Assembly (NCBI GenBank): GCA_014607495.2
Contig: CP053163.1
Location: forward strand, 7,730,716 to 7,794,715
Origin: Carposina sasakii
Lineage: Eukaryota; Arthropoda; Insecta; Lepidoptera; Carposinidae
Length of the DNA: 64,000 bases
Reading direction: 5' to 3'
Shown: piece after piece, positions 11,901 through 22,089 of the stretch
How positions within the stretch are numbered: the first letter of the stretch is position 1
Layout: every line of letters starts with the position of its first letter
The notes under the pieces: model-generated
Told to the model about the DNA's origin: nothing
Seen by the model: the letters and a program-made list of their open reading frames with translations, nothing else
The model's database searches: none
Made by a program: the position numbers and the translations under genes

Positions 11901-14192
11901 TGATGATACTTTTGCGTAGGTACAAGCAAATTGTATGTGCAATTAAGATATCTTATATACCTATATTATACCTTACGTCCGTGAATTACCTATATCATTT
12001 CCTGCATTGTCAGGATCAAGAAGGTAATTTTTGTTTTTACTTACCTTTAAAGAAGGTAACTTCAAATAGAAAGCGTCATTCAAACAACATGTTAAGTATT
12101 ATATTTACAATAGTAAAGAGATGTTTTACTACTGCAATGTAGTCTATTGTGAGGATTGTGAGTAATTGATGGTACTTAAAGTCCCGTTGTTTTTGTTTTG
12201 TAATTAAACAGGCTGTTGGCAAGGCTTAATTAAGCATCCAAGTAAAATATGCAAATAAAGTTGAAATCGGCGTAGACATCGCAAATCAAAGTAGAGAGGA
12301 GAGTACCCAGCGTTTAATTATGTAAATAAATTTTCATGCATAGCAAGGAATCTTTAAACAATACACCAGATGAAGCTTACCCTCCTAAAGCAAAAGTTTG
12401 AATAAAAAGCACTGCCCTTGGGGTGAAATGGATAACAACCCTTTTCGTTTTTTCTTTAACTCTCTTTTTTACTAAAAACAGATAAGTAGGTATACCTCTG
12501 TATAGAGTAATAATAAAGTAAGATTTTGGTTTGTCACGCTATATTACAGTCTCTTATAAAGTTTCGTTGTAAATAGATGTGCGGTCACATGTAATTACAT
12601 TATGATTACTTTGTTACGCACAAACTTTTTATTCATAATTTCATCTTGCTTATCAAATTAGGTAAAAGAAACTGAGTAATACGCATTGATACTTCACCGT
12701 AAATTCATTTACCTTATTATTCGGAGAGATTATTTACCAATGGTAGTAAGAACTACGCAGTAGGTGTTTTATGGATGCTCGGTGATTTACGTAATCATGT
12801 TACATAAGAGAAATCCGTACATAAAACCTAAAGATATTGTTTTAATAAACGATGTATATAATTCTACTTCTGGACATTTCTAATGTAATTATGCGCTTAA
12901 TGAGGTTTAAAAGTGCCCCTCTTTATACCTAAGGCACGGAAACGAGATCTCATCACACTCTCTAATGAATCTAAAATACTCTGAACACCCTCAGGTCAAA
13001 TAGACATTATCTTATTTTAACAAAAACACGCACGAAGTCTCTTAGAAATGTCTAGATAATATTAGTAGATATAATGAGAATGCAATTGAATTGTAAATGG
13101 AAGTTACTGTTTCTTATAATACAGGATTTTTCCTAGTTAAAGAGACAGGGAAACATTATATTTGGCATAGGTTATCTTATGAAAATAAAAATAAGTAAAT
13201 AAACAATAACCTATTTGTCTGTCTGAAGAATTAACCCAAAAAACACGTAGTGAAACACTGTTAAATTGTTTATATACCTACTTTATAACAACAATAATAA
13301 TAAAAATGGCCAAAAAATAACCTGTATCGGTTAATCCTTAATAATATTATACCATTTTTCTCAACATCCACACATGGGCCAAAACATCTAACTCGGGCAC
13401 GCCATAAAAATTTGTCTATGTGCGAACTAAATTTGGCGTCATCGGCGTCCCTTCATGTTATCACCTCATAGTATCGCTATTCTGGTACAATATCTCATAA
13501 TATTCTTTATATCCGTCCCCATAAACAGAAACGGGCCTTGGTAATGACAGGGCGAGGGGAATAGGAGATCTAACCGGCCGTTACGGTCACCGGATATGTG
13601 ACCGCTGCATTTTATTACCACTTTACCCTGCCACATAATCGGCCTTCATGATGAAAGGCTCCTTTCCAACTAATAGTCATTTGGTATGCGACGGTGTTGA
13701 CTGTTGAGTCCCTCATCCTACATGCTCTGTGGACCGTGCTTTTAAGGTTTAATGTTATATTCCTTTCAACTCCTTCATATTCAAATGCAGGGTTTTCTTG
13801 GTTAGATTAGACGGTATCTTATAAGTTAACTTCCTGTATCATCAACGAATGAGGATTCTGTATCAATATTATAATAAAAAAATAAGAAGAAAAAATATCA
13901 GTTTGAAAACATATATGAATCCAATTCGTATATTTAAAATTTTTGGACTTTGAGTATTTGTTTTTATGACCTATTTATTTTCTATTTATAAATTTCATTT
14001 TATTTTGTAGCCCTAATTTTAGTACGTAGGTGTAGATTTTATTGCAAAATTTTTTAGTATATATACCTACGTACTATTTATTAGTTATTAAATTGAAATT
14101 GGTCAGAAGTGGCACCATATGGTTCTATCGGCCCTTGGTGCTCTGTCTACCCCGTAAGGGATAAAGGCGTGATTATATATATATGTTATATG
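11901..14192 (+). other. central part of intron 1; GC-richer block at 13370-13750
   Basis: Mostly AT-rich intron with no exon-like frame joined by plausible splice sites. Between about 13370 and 13750 the base composition rises (for example AACCGGCCGTTACGGTCACC near 13572) and stops looking like repeat. That block could be a conserved intronic regulatory element, but nothing in the sequence alone proves this. Confidence 0.4.
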
Positions 14193-14196
14193 TATG

Positions 14197-14634
14197 TGAC
14201 GTAGATGGGTCGAGTGGCGTGCCGTTAGGTGTGTCCGACATCTTCCAAAATCCGAAATAAAGAATGCGGCGTGTAGTAAACAAGCTTAATTAGGAATCAC
14301 AAACACTTTCACTGTATCTACGCACAAGATTACTAGGATTCTAGCGGATAACGTAGAAACGTGGTAAGTACAAGACAGAGGCTGATTAGCACCCCGTGCT
14401 TCGCTCGACAGACGCAACAACCAAGCCCAGAATACCCTCCGGCTCAATTCAAACGACCTGGTGGTCGTTGTAAATCTACAGTGGCGCCCTCTCAGTACTC
14501 TGTCTTGTCTTTACCCAAGTGACAGCTGTCCTCAAGTCAGTGATAGCTGTCGACTTGACGTTTCTAACTTCAACGATTGAAAATAGATGGCGTTGGAGAT
14601 CCGACTGTAGGATATGACATCTTGATCTCCGACA
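14197..14634 (-). repeat. 3' LTR of retrotransposon 1
   Basis: 438 bp, TGACGTAGATGG ... ATCTCCGACA on the + strand, the same length and by eye the same sequence as 17012-17449. On the minus (sense) strand it begins TGTCGGAGATC. It contains the first codons of the Gag ORF because that ORF starts inside the LTR; here they lead nowhere. Confidence 0.92.
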
Positions 14635-14979
14635 CGGCCATTTTGACAACTCACGCGTCCTCGCGTGGGGTTTCTGGAAAGAAAGAGGATTTTGCAAAGT
14701 AACATGTATCACGCTCGGTCTTTCTGACCATTGGGACAGTAAAAACTTAATTTAAACGTTACTAAACCTTTATTTCAAACGAACCAATATCATCATAATC
14801 AAAATTGAAAATCATTTTACTATACCAAATTGTTACAAATTTACTTGCATACTATTAAACAAAGAAATCGACTATAATCGTCACACACAAGGTAAATAAT
14901 TCCAAAACAAGGCTACAGTATGCACAATCCATATAGAGTAACGTCAGTCAAGTAAGTCTAGTTGCCTCAATCTAGCAAC

Positions 14980-15240
14980 TCTTGGAAACTTCCATCCAGC
15001 TTCCGTAAACCAGTCTAGTCACTTCCATCCAGTGACTCTTGGAAACTTCCATCCAGCTTCCGTATACCAGTCTAGTCACTTCCATCCAGTGACTCTTAGA
15101 AACTTACATCCAGCTTCCGTATACCAGTCTAGTCACTTCCATCCAGTGACTCTTAGAAACTTCCATCCAGCTTCCGTATACCAGTCTAGTCACTTCCATC
15201 CAGTGACTCTTGAATACCTCTATCCGGTATCCGTAAACCA
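14980..15240 (-). repeat. 57-bp tandem repeat, about 4.5 units, in the 3' UTR of element 1
   Basis: Each unit contains ACTTCCATCCAG twice, once before CTTCCGTA and once before TGACTCTT, with CCAGTCTAGTC between. Units differ by a few bases (for example AAACTTACATCC in one). The unit length is a multiple of three, which creates an apparent + strand repeat protein that has no other support. The array lies between the Gag-PR stop and the 3' LTR. Confidence 0.9.
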
Positions 15241-15262
15241 CTCTCAATCAGTCAACTCAACA

Positions 15263-17056
15263 TTAATTTGAACATGACGGTCCATCCCCGTCAAGTTCGC
15301 ACAGATTATCATCACGGTCACATGTCAGCATGTCATTGGTAATGTCATTCGCAGGCATTCGCCTAAGTCTGTCATGTGCGTACTTATAGGTTCTATTGGA
15401 ATTAAGGGCTTTAAGAACATAACGATTACCTTCAAGTACCTCCGATACCCTAAAAGGACCTCTATACTTCGGATCAATTAATCGAATTTCGAGTTCACCT
15501 GTAGTTACACGAGTTTTTGGCAAACCTGTTGTAAAATAACTGGAATATTCACCTAAAATAGTTAAAAGATCTGACTTTTTACAAGAGGGTATATCTGTGT
15601 CAACATTACTAAAGTCGTTACTGATACTAGAATCGGTTAAAACGTCACAATTTAAAACTGTCAAATTATTTTGTTTTGAAATGCTAAAATTATTTGTTGA
15701 CAAGTTAATAACGAAGCCTTGACTCAATATTTCACGACCTAGCATAATATCACTACGCATATACACATCGGGTAAAACATGAAGGAGTATCTCAAAGTTA
15801 ATATTGTCAATGTCAATTGTCGTTAAAATTTGCATGGTCGAGGCTATAGAAGTTTGTCCTATACCAGTCATAGAAACATTGTCATAATTTCGCTTACCAC
15901 TAAATTTCAAAGCAATCGATTCTTTAACTAAGGAACACTCTGAACCTGAGTCGTAAGTAAATGGGAATGACTCACCAGAGTGACGCAGAGAACCCGAAGG
16001 CGCATTCACAATGCACACGTCTACTCGCTTTTCCTTAGCTGGACCAGTTCCAGTGCCGCCGCCGGTACCGTTGTTCCCCTCCTTGATTTTCCTCTTCGGG
16101 CAGTCGGATGCATAGTGGCCTTGTTCCCGGCAGTTGAAGCAGGTGATGCGATCGGTTCTCCCTGTAGGTTGGTTGGTCGAGTTATGGTCCCCGTGAAAGG
16201 ACCTGTGTTTGGACCGGTCATCTTGCTTCTTCGAATTGGCTTTGTTGCGACATTGAAGAGATTTGTGGCCTAGTTGTCCACAATTAAAGCACTTGATGGT
16301 CACAGCAGATCCATTAGGTCGGTTTCTTTTTAGGTCGGGTCCATCACGATAAATACTTGATGAATAACTTCTCTTCAGGAACGAGACAGCCTTCAGTTCC
16401 TTTTGTAAATGGTTGCGCATCTTGATGTCAGTCGTTATAGCAATCCTCTGAACACATGGCTCTTGTTTTGAAATATGAGCTAAGACAGTGGCTATTGCTA
16501 TCTGTTCTGTAGTCAGTCCATTCCACCTTGCCATTAAGGATGTTATGAGGGTAGCGGCGTATGAGGCCAGGCACTCGTTATCTCTCGGTTTCTTGTCGTG
16601 CATACTGATGAGAAAGGAAGCAGCAGTTTCAGGACAGTCATACCTTGCTACGAAAAGCTCCTTGAAATCGGCCCACGTCATATTAGGAAACGATATTGAA
16701 GACAGCCAAGATGATGCTTCGCCCTTGAGTGCGTGGCTTAACGCGATCATCAGAGAAGATCCATGGCGATGTCGATCTGTGATACACATGTCCGCGGTCG
16801 TTATCCAAGCTCGGGCGTCGATGTCTCTTTTCTCTGGGTCGAAATCAGGAAGGCGAATAGAGTCCGAAGATGCAGGTAGTTTTATTGCTTGCACCAACGC
16901 CAGAAAATTTTGATTTTGTTGCTCGAAGAGAAGACGCCATTTTTCTTCGCTCGAGTCACTATTTGAAGCACGTGTTTCATGTGGGTGATCCGGGTTGCAT
17001 CCCACGCCTGATGACGTAGATGGGTCGAGTGGCGTGCCGTTAGGTGTGTCCGACAT
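15263..17056 (-). CDS. Gag-protease polyprotein fused in frame to integrase C-terminus
   Basis: 597 codons, uninterrupted. The start is the ATG at 17056 (MSDTPNG), 44 nt inside the 5' LTR; the frame stays open upstream but only to a TTG. Residues about 55-240 form a Ty3/gypsy-type Gag capsid region (WADFKELFVARYDCPETAA). Two CCHC zinc knuckles follow at about 255-268 (CFNCGQLGHKSLQC) and 305-318 (CFNCREQGHYASDC), then a retropepsin with active site YDSGSE, Asp near 369, and a flap-like segment with ILGREIL-type end (MLGREIL). The reading then passes TTGELEIRLID, the usual entry to reverse transcriptase, and jumps at the DP codons to YRGPFRVSEVLEGNRYVLKA, the GPY/F module of integrase. The polymerase is therefore deleted in frame. 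A DTG-to-DSG active site is normal for the family. Confidence 0.9.
   Translation of the reverse strand: MSDTPNGTPLDPSTSSGVGCNPDHPHETRASNSDSSEEKWRLLFEQQNQNFLALVQAIKLPASSDSIRLPDFDPEKRDIDARAWITTADMCITDRHRHGSSLMIALSHALKGEASSWLSSISFPNMTWADFKELFVARYDCPETAASFLISMHDKKPRDNECLASYAATLITSLMARWNGLTTEQIAIATVLAHISKQEPCVQRIAITTDIKMRNHLQKELKAVSFLKRSYSSSIYRDGPDLKRNRPNGSAVTIKCFNCGQLGHKSLQCRNKANSKKQDDRSKHRSFHGDHNSTNQPTGRTDRITCFNCREQGHYASDCPKRKIKEGNNGTGGGTGTGPAKEKRVDVCIVNAPSGSLRHSGESFPFTYDSGSECSLVKESIALKFSGKRNYDNVSMTGIGQTSIASTMQILTTIDIDNINFEILLHVLPDVYMRSDIMLGREILSQGFVINLSTNNFSISKQNNLTVLNCDVLTDSSISNDFSNVDTDIPSCKKSDLLTILGEYSSYFTTGLPKTRVTTGELEIRLIDPKYRGPFRVSEVLEGNRYVLKALNSNRTYKYAHDRLRRMPANDITNDMLTCDRDDNLCELDGDGPSCSN
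16990..17011 (-). other. possible tRNA-Leu-like primer binding site of element 1
   Basis: The sense strand directly after the 5' LTR reads TCAGGCGTGGGATGCAACCC. This resembles the complement of a tRNA-Leu 3' arm (TCAGAAGTGGGATTCGAACC) but lacks the TGG that pairs with the tRNA CCA end. It lies inside the Gag coding frame. The resemblance may be chance. Confidence 0.3.
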
Positions 17057-17449
17057 CTTCCAAAATCCGAAATAAAGAATGCGGCGTGTAGTAAACAAGC
17101 TTAATTAGGAATCACAAACACTTTCACTGTATCTACGCACAAGATTACTAGGATTCTAGCGGATAACGTAGAAACGTGGTAAGTACAAGACAGAGGCTGA
17201 TTAGCACCCCGTGCTTCGCTCGACAGACGCAACAACCAAGCCCAGAATACCCTCCGGCTCAATTCAAACGACCTGGTGGTCGTTGTAAATCTACAGTGGC
17301 GCCCTCTCAGTACTCTGTCTTGTCTTTACCCAAGTGACAGCTGTCCTCAAGTCAGTGATAGCTGTCGACTTGACGTTTCTAACTTCAACGATTGAAAATA
17401 GATGGCGTTGGAGATCCGACTGTAGGATATGACATCTTGATCTCCGACA
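17012..17449 (-). repeat. 5' LTR of retrotransposon 1
   Basis: 438 bp, matching 14197-14634. In sense it starts TGTCGGAGATC at 17449 and ends CTACGTCA at 17012. It carries the element promoter, which would fire away from exon 2 of the host gene. The Gag ATG lies within it, an arrangement known from yeast Ty1 but uncommon in Ty3/gypsy elements. Confidence 0.92.
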
Positions 17450-17513
17450 TATGTATAAAAAATTTTGTGAAAACTTTAATAAAAATATATACCTTTTTGT
17501 ATTCTTGTTGCAG

Positions 17514-17940
17514 GTCGAATTTATAGAAGCGTATTGTACACCGCGCGACACAGCCCGTCGGTCCCCACAACGCAGTCGTCGTTCCAGAGAGCCCCGTCGG
17601 TCCCCCGACACTACCAAATGGCGCCAAGATTCCCGCCGAAGCAATTACGACTTTGACTCCAGCCGTCGGCCATACGATTACGAGAGAAAATATTACGGCA
17701 AAGAATTTGACGGCGATTCGGGGAGACAGGCTGATTTCGACGCAGATTCTGCTAGGAGAAGAGCTGATTACGAATCGGCAAGAAGGACTGATTTCGATCT
17801 ATCCGCTCCTGGTGTGTCAAGGCGCAGTCCTGACAGTGCGCCTGAAGGTTCAGTTGAATCACCTCCTGAGCCCGCTCCATCTGCGCCTTCGAGACAGGAT
17901 AGACCGTTAAGACATCGATCGCAACCTTATTACGAATCAG
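17514..17940 (+). CDS. SHB-family adaptor, coding exon 2
   Basis: A pyrimidine-rich acceptor (CTTTTTGTATTCTTGTTGCAG) precedes GTCGAATTTATAG, and the exon ends at ACGAATCAG|GTAATT in phase 1. It encodes about 142 residues that are very basic and rich in Arg, Ser, Pro, Asp and Tyr (RRSPQRSRRSREPRRS, then YDYERKYYGKEF). The tyrosines in acidic context are possible phosphorylation sites, and the PPEPAPSAPS stretch is a possible SH3 ligand; both fit the proline- and tyrosine-rich N-terminal regions of SHB-type adaptors. The acceptor lies 64 bp from the end of retrotransposon 1, so the branch site must lie in that short remaining interval. Confidence 0.8.
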
Positions 17941-19313
17941 GTAATTTATTATAAACATCAAATGAATAAGACTTACACGCAAATAGGTCGGTAGGTACAA
18001 TGGATCAATTTGTACCTACAACTAACCTACAAAGTCAAAAATGCTAAGATAGCTATTTTCAAACAGTCGTAAATTATAATTTGTTTTTACAACAATTTCC
18101 TATGAAATACGATTCACTGTATCCGGTTAGATGTGGAATTGCATTATACCATAGTAACAATGTGTGGTAACAAATTGGTAACAGTGTTTTTTGAAAACAT
18201 CCTGGTAATTAAATTGTTCGGACGCTCGCGTAGTGACGCTATAACATTTTTATTTAAATTTCAAAATCTACCATCATGTCTACCAACGCAAAAAAATGTC
18301 TATCATCAGTCATTAGATAAAGATAGTGTACAGTTGTACAGACGATGTAAAAAGAGTACGACATTTTTTCCTGTATATATTTTTGCTGGTTTGTTTTAAC
18401 GAACAAGTTACACTTTGTCTCCAGGGGATTCGTGTAAACAAAAGATTTCTCTCAGAGTACCAAACAAGGCATAGCCTAGTTAAGGCATTGTTACGCTGCG
18501 TTTTCACAGGAGCAGAGGGCTTCAGCTTCGGTATAATACATATGATTCTTAATTTAAAAAAATATTACAGAATTCCATTGTCGAAATTCAACCGTCGACA
18601 GTTTTTATAATTCTGCCATAGGACATCCCTATATTTCCCACCAAGGGACGTAGCGTAGCTAATACTGCCACTATCAAGGCAACAATAGAAAGTTTTAATC
18701 AGCTCTTTTGTCATTTGTCCGTCCGTCTAGACCGGGAATACGGTGCGGACGTAATAACTAGACTTTTCATTACCGCAACAGACGGAAAAACTGCGGATTA
18801 TACAATCCGTCAAATATAGCATTCGGGATAGTAGCAATATTTTTATGATTTCCGTCGGCAAATGTTCATAGAGTCACAAATAGATTTAATACTTTGACGC
18901 CTATAGTATTTCTATCCATACAGTTGATCGTTCAGGCGGAAAAGTAATAATATGGTTGAACGACCTTAGTAAGACACCCCTGCGCTTACTAATAATAAAT
19001 TAGGGTATAATATCTTGTACGTAGTTAATGTCTTCAGGCTACTTGTGATTTGAAGTAAAATTTCATTACATAAACATCTAAAACACGTCGAAATAAAAGA
19101 AAACCTGGTCATAAAAAAACACAATTTTTAAAATTCCTTTTCTCTGTGGTTAGGGAGAAAATTGAATCCAGACTTTTCATGTTTGAGTTTCATTCAGGGA
19201 AATCTTTTGTTTTGGAGAAAATTTCTCATTAGGGTGTATTTCTTTCGAGATTATATTAACTTTAGATGAAATGTTGAAAATAGGTACTAATTTTATAGTT
19301 TTTGCTCTTACAG
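17941..19313 (+). other. intron 2 of the SHB-family gene
   Basis: Starts GTAATT and ends TTTTTGCTCTTACAG. It contains only AT-rich intronic sequence with no recognisable repeat or extra exon. The 18133-18610 frames have no protein-like features. Confidence 0.6.
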
Positions 19314-21380
19314 AATCATCATCAGAAGATCGATCATCGTCAACTGAGGAAGAAGACGACGACGAATTTGGAGATTTCGATCCATTTGCAACAGCACCGT
19401 CGCTTCATTCACCTGACAGTGGACGATCTGATCCCAGATACGCAAACGCACCGAGAAGAAATCCTAGTCCTTATTATTACGGAGACTTATTTAAAACAAC
19501 TCCCCCGGCAGCAGTGACATCTGCTGCTACAGTTTCTTCAACATCATCTACTCGAGGTGGACGTTACAGAAAATCTGCGAGCCTAGACGCACCTCACGTT
19601 GCTCCAAGACCAAACCTGCCTAAACGATTCTCAGTTGCTGAAGATGGCTTTCGTGAGCTAGAACGATCATCGTCTTCGTCAGGTGAGAGCGCGTGGATGC
19701 CGCCAAGGCGTCGTGGGCGCGACGCGGCCGGCTGCGTGTGCGCCGCGCCCGAAGATGTAGATGACCATCGATCTTCTCGAAGTGTCTTTTACGTCCCGGC
19801 GCCGCTGCCCCGCTGGCCGCAAGAAATGACCACCCGACAGATATATGAAACAGCGTTTGACTGTAAAATTGCACGCTCTGACGATGATTTAGACGATTTC
19901 GATCGTGTCAGTAACCATCCTGCTTTATTACAAGCAGAAGAAAGGAAACCCACATCTTCTGCGTCATCAGCTTTTGAAGCTGTTGAGCGTAGTGAGCCAG
20001 ACTATAAAGGTCGCCGAAAGGTGACTATGAAAACAGACAGTGTACGGCGCTCAAAGATTCCTACAATCCGTCAAAAGAGAGATAGTGAAAACTGTGCAAC
20101 CGTATTATCAGAAGAGTTAGAGAAAGTGCACATTGAGGAAGAAGAACGTACTTCATCTACATCCCAACTTCCACTCAGAGGTTATACTCCATCACCTCCG
20201 TCGACAGCGCCTTTACCAACAAAGTTCCAGCAGAAAGATGGATCAGCTATGAATAGCATAAAAAGTGCTCCAAATCTTCCTCAAACTCAACCTGCACATC
20301 CCCGTCTAAAGGATTTGAGATTACCGGTGAAGTCATTGCGTCTGAGAGATACTCCTACCAGTAGTGATGCTAGTATCGCACATATGAAAGGATCGGTATC
20401 TACCGAGCTTGATGTGGGACAACGTTTAAGGGATTCAAGTCGTGAATCTCGTGATACTGACGATGAAAGGGTACAATCAAAGGACGGTATTTTTTTAGAG
20501 ATTAAGGGTCGACCCACTTCCGATTCTGACACACCAGAATTGAATCGGTACCCGGGGCCCAAGGGGGTCGGCCCTATAATGGAGTTTAAAGGAAGGCCCA
20601 GTGTTTCCCGACCAAGGCGTAAATACTCGAGTATTGAGAGTATGGCTACAAGCAGCAGTGGAGGCAGTATGGAATCATTACGCAGTAGTAATAGTGAGGG
20701 AGATAGAAGTAGCAGTAGTTCAGAAAGCCGTCATTCCTCCTCTCTTAGTTCACATAGCTCGGATTCGGGAAACGTTGCTTTCACAAAATCCCATCATATT
20801 AAGCCTTTGTCGGGGTTTGGGCACCATCCAGCTAAATTGCACATTTTAAGCCCTATATCAGACAAATCTTCACAAGAGCCCGCCTCTGAAACATCGGATA
20901 ATAATAAAAATAACAATTCTCAAAAAGTAACACCTGATGATGGTGATACCGGAAATATTACTTTGCAAACTACTGTGGAAATTGTTTCAAAACCAAAACG
21001 TCGTGCACTCCAGAATAGAAATTTGCTTAACCTGGCATTCCGTCATTCTACTATCGGTGATGCAGAAATTCAAGGATCAGATAGTGGTATTTCAATTCAT
21101 TCAAGAGAGGGGGTAGATTCTCGAAATGCATTTATTAATTTTAAGAATAGCAATGAAAATGAACAAAGAAAAGATGAAGACGTTGACTTGTCTGATCTTC
21201 CATTTGATATGCCAAAACTGAGACGAAGACGAGCGGAAGCTGAAATTGATTTGAGATCTTTGCCCTTTGACATGCCTAAACTACGAAGAAAGTTGCGTGG
21301 CCAATCTTTGCAACTGAACAACGATTTTGGAGCAATGTCTAATGCTTCATCTAGCCAGAGTGTTCAAGACTTAAATCAAG
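19314..21380 (+). CDS. SHB-family adaptor, large central coding exon 3
   Basis: 2067 nt encoding residues about 166-854. It joins exon 2 at a split GAA codon (phase 1), giving ESSSEDRSSS, and ends CAAG|GTTAGT in phase 1. The product is mostly low-complexity and disordered: an acidic opening (EEEDDDEFGDFDPF), a short well-formed segment RWPQEMTTRQIYETAFDCKI at about 330-350 that may be conserved, a Ser-rich tract (about 600-640), and two internal repeats. One is LEIKGRP and MEFKGRP (nt 20500-20600), the other DLSDLPFDMPKLRRR and DLRSLPFDMPKLRRK (nt 21183-21290). The adaptor role (linking phosphotyrosine receptors to effectors) comes from the SH2 domain downstream. The upstream open frame back to 19271 is intron. 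Confidence 0.9.
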
Positions 21381-21823
21381 GTTAGTATATTCACTCCTTT
21401 TTTAAAGTAAAATTTCTCCGTAAAAAGTAATCTGCATCATTCACTCTCATAATAAAATTCTCGTACGTCTGAAGATATTTACTTATCAATCTTCCTGAAC
21501 CAGTCTGTAGAGGGTCTGTCAAGGCTACTTACATATTGGATCATACTTAACTCAATGCGACTGCCACCACATTATGCCGATTAAGATGTATAACTCCAGA
21601 TTACACCGCACAAAATTTTCTCCTCGGACGCCCTTCCAATATTTAATTTACTTGAGTGCTTTTTGAGGGAACTTTTTCCTCTATGTTGCGAAGAATTTGT
21701 AACTGTTCCCTCGTATTACTAGTCCCAAGACTTGATAGGATCGCGTGTACATTGATGCGTAATAATATGTGACATCTTGATTTTTACAATGTTTACTAAT
21801 TTTATTATCGTGTTTCATTTCAG
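21381..21823 (+). other. intron 3 of the SHB-family gene
   Basis: GTTAGT donor, ATTTCAG acceptor, 443 bp. No other feature is seen. Confidence 0.75.
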
Positions 21824-21965
21824 GAAAGCAACATAAACCAAAAATGACTTTGAACTTTGGAAGTGACAGCGGATCGGGAAGCTCAAAGGGGCTGCATTTA
21901 AATTTGGGCCCCATAGCTCCACCTCGTGATCTGATTGATGCCTCACTTCCTCTTGATAGACAAGG
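21824..21965 (+). CDS. SHB-family adaptor, coding exon 4 (pre-SH2 linker)
   Basis: 142 nt. The acceptor is CATTTCAG|GAAAGC and the donor CAAGG|GTAAGC; the entry phase is 1 and exit phase 2. It encodes KPKMTLNFGSDSGSGSSKG, then DLIDASLPLDRQG. The last segment matches the family signature directly before the SH2 domain (vertebrate SHB has a D-P-x-x-PLEKQ-x-WYHG junction), which supports both the exon and the family call. Confidence 0.88.
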
Positions 21966-22089
21966 GTAAGCTTTGTTTATTATTTTGGATTACCTACCTT
22001 TATGCAAATAGGATAAATATCAATAAGAAAAATCTTATGTACACCTACAATGTATTGGCTTGTCTAATCTTTGTACCTTTTAATTTCAG

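Larger units (their letters stand above)
14193..17453 (-). mobile_element. LTR retrotransposon 1: recent, Gag-PR only, in intron 1
   Basis: The element proper is 14197-17449 (3253 bp), between direct LTRs of 438 bp. The TATG at 14193-14196 and 17450-17453 is the target-site duplication. The LTRs start TG and end CA and appear identical by eye, so insertion is recent. Read on the minus strand, the order is 5' LTR, one Gag-protease ORF fused to the end of integrase, a 3' UTR with 57-bp tandem repeats, and 3' LTR. Reverse transcriptase, RNase H and the integrase core are missing. No purine-rich tract precedes the 3' LTR (the adjacent sense bases read AAAATGGCCG), which is odd. It lies antisense to the SHB-family gene. 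Confidence 0.9.

Noticed and set aside
14980..15240. CRISPR-like array
   Set aside because: The repeats are contiguous 57-bp units without unique spacers, in a eukaryotic retrotransposon.
15032..15271. + strand repeat protein over the 57-bp array
   Set aside because: It arises only because the unit is a multiple of three; it lies antisense in the 3' UTR of a retrotransposon and has no other coding evidence.
16488..16913. 141-codon + strand ORF
   Set aside because: Shadow of the Gag coding sequence on the opposite strand.
17291..17330. TGGCGCCCTCTCAG in the LTR of element 1 as a primer binding site
   Set aside because: It is on the + strand and lies within both LTRs, not next to one, so it cannot act as the element's primer site.
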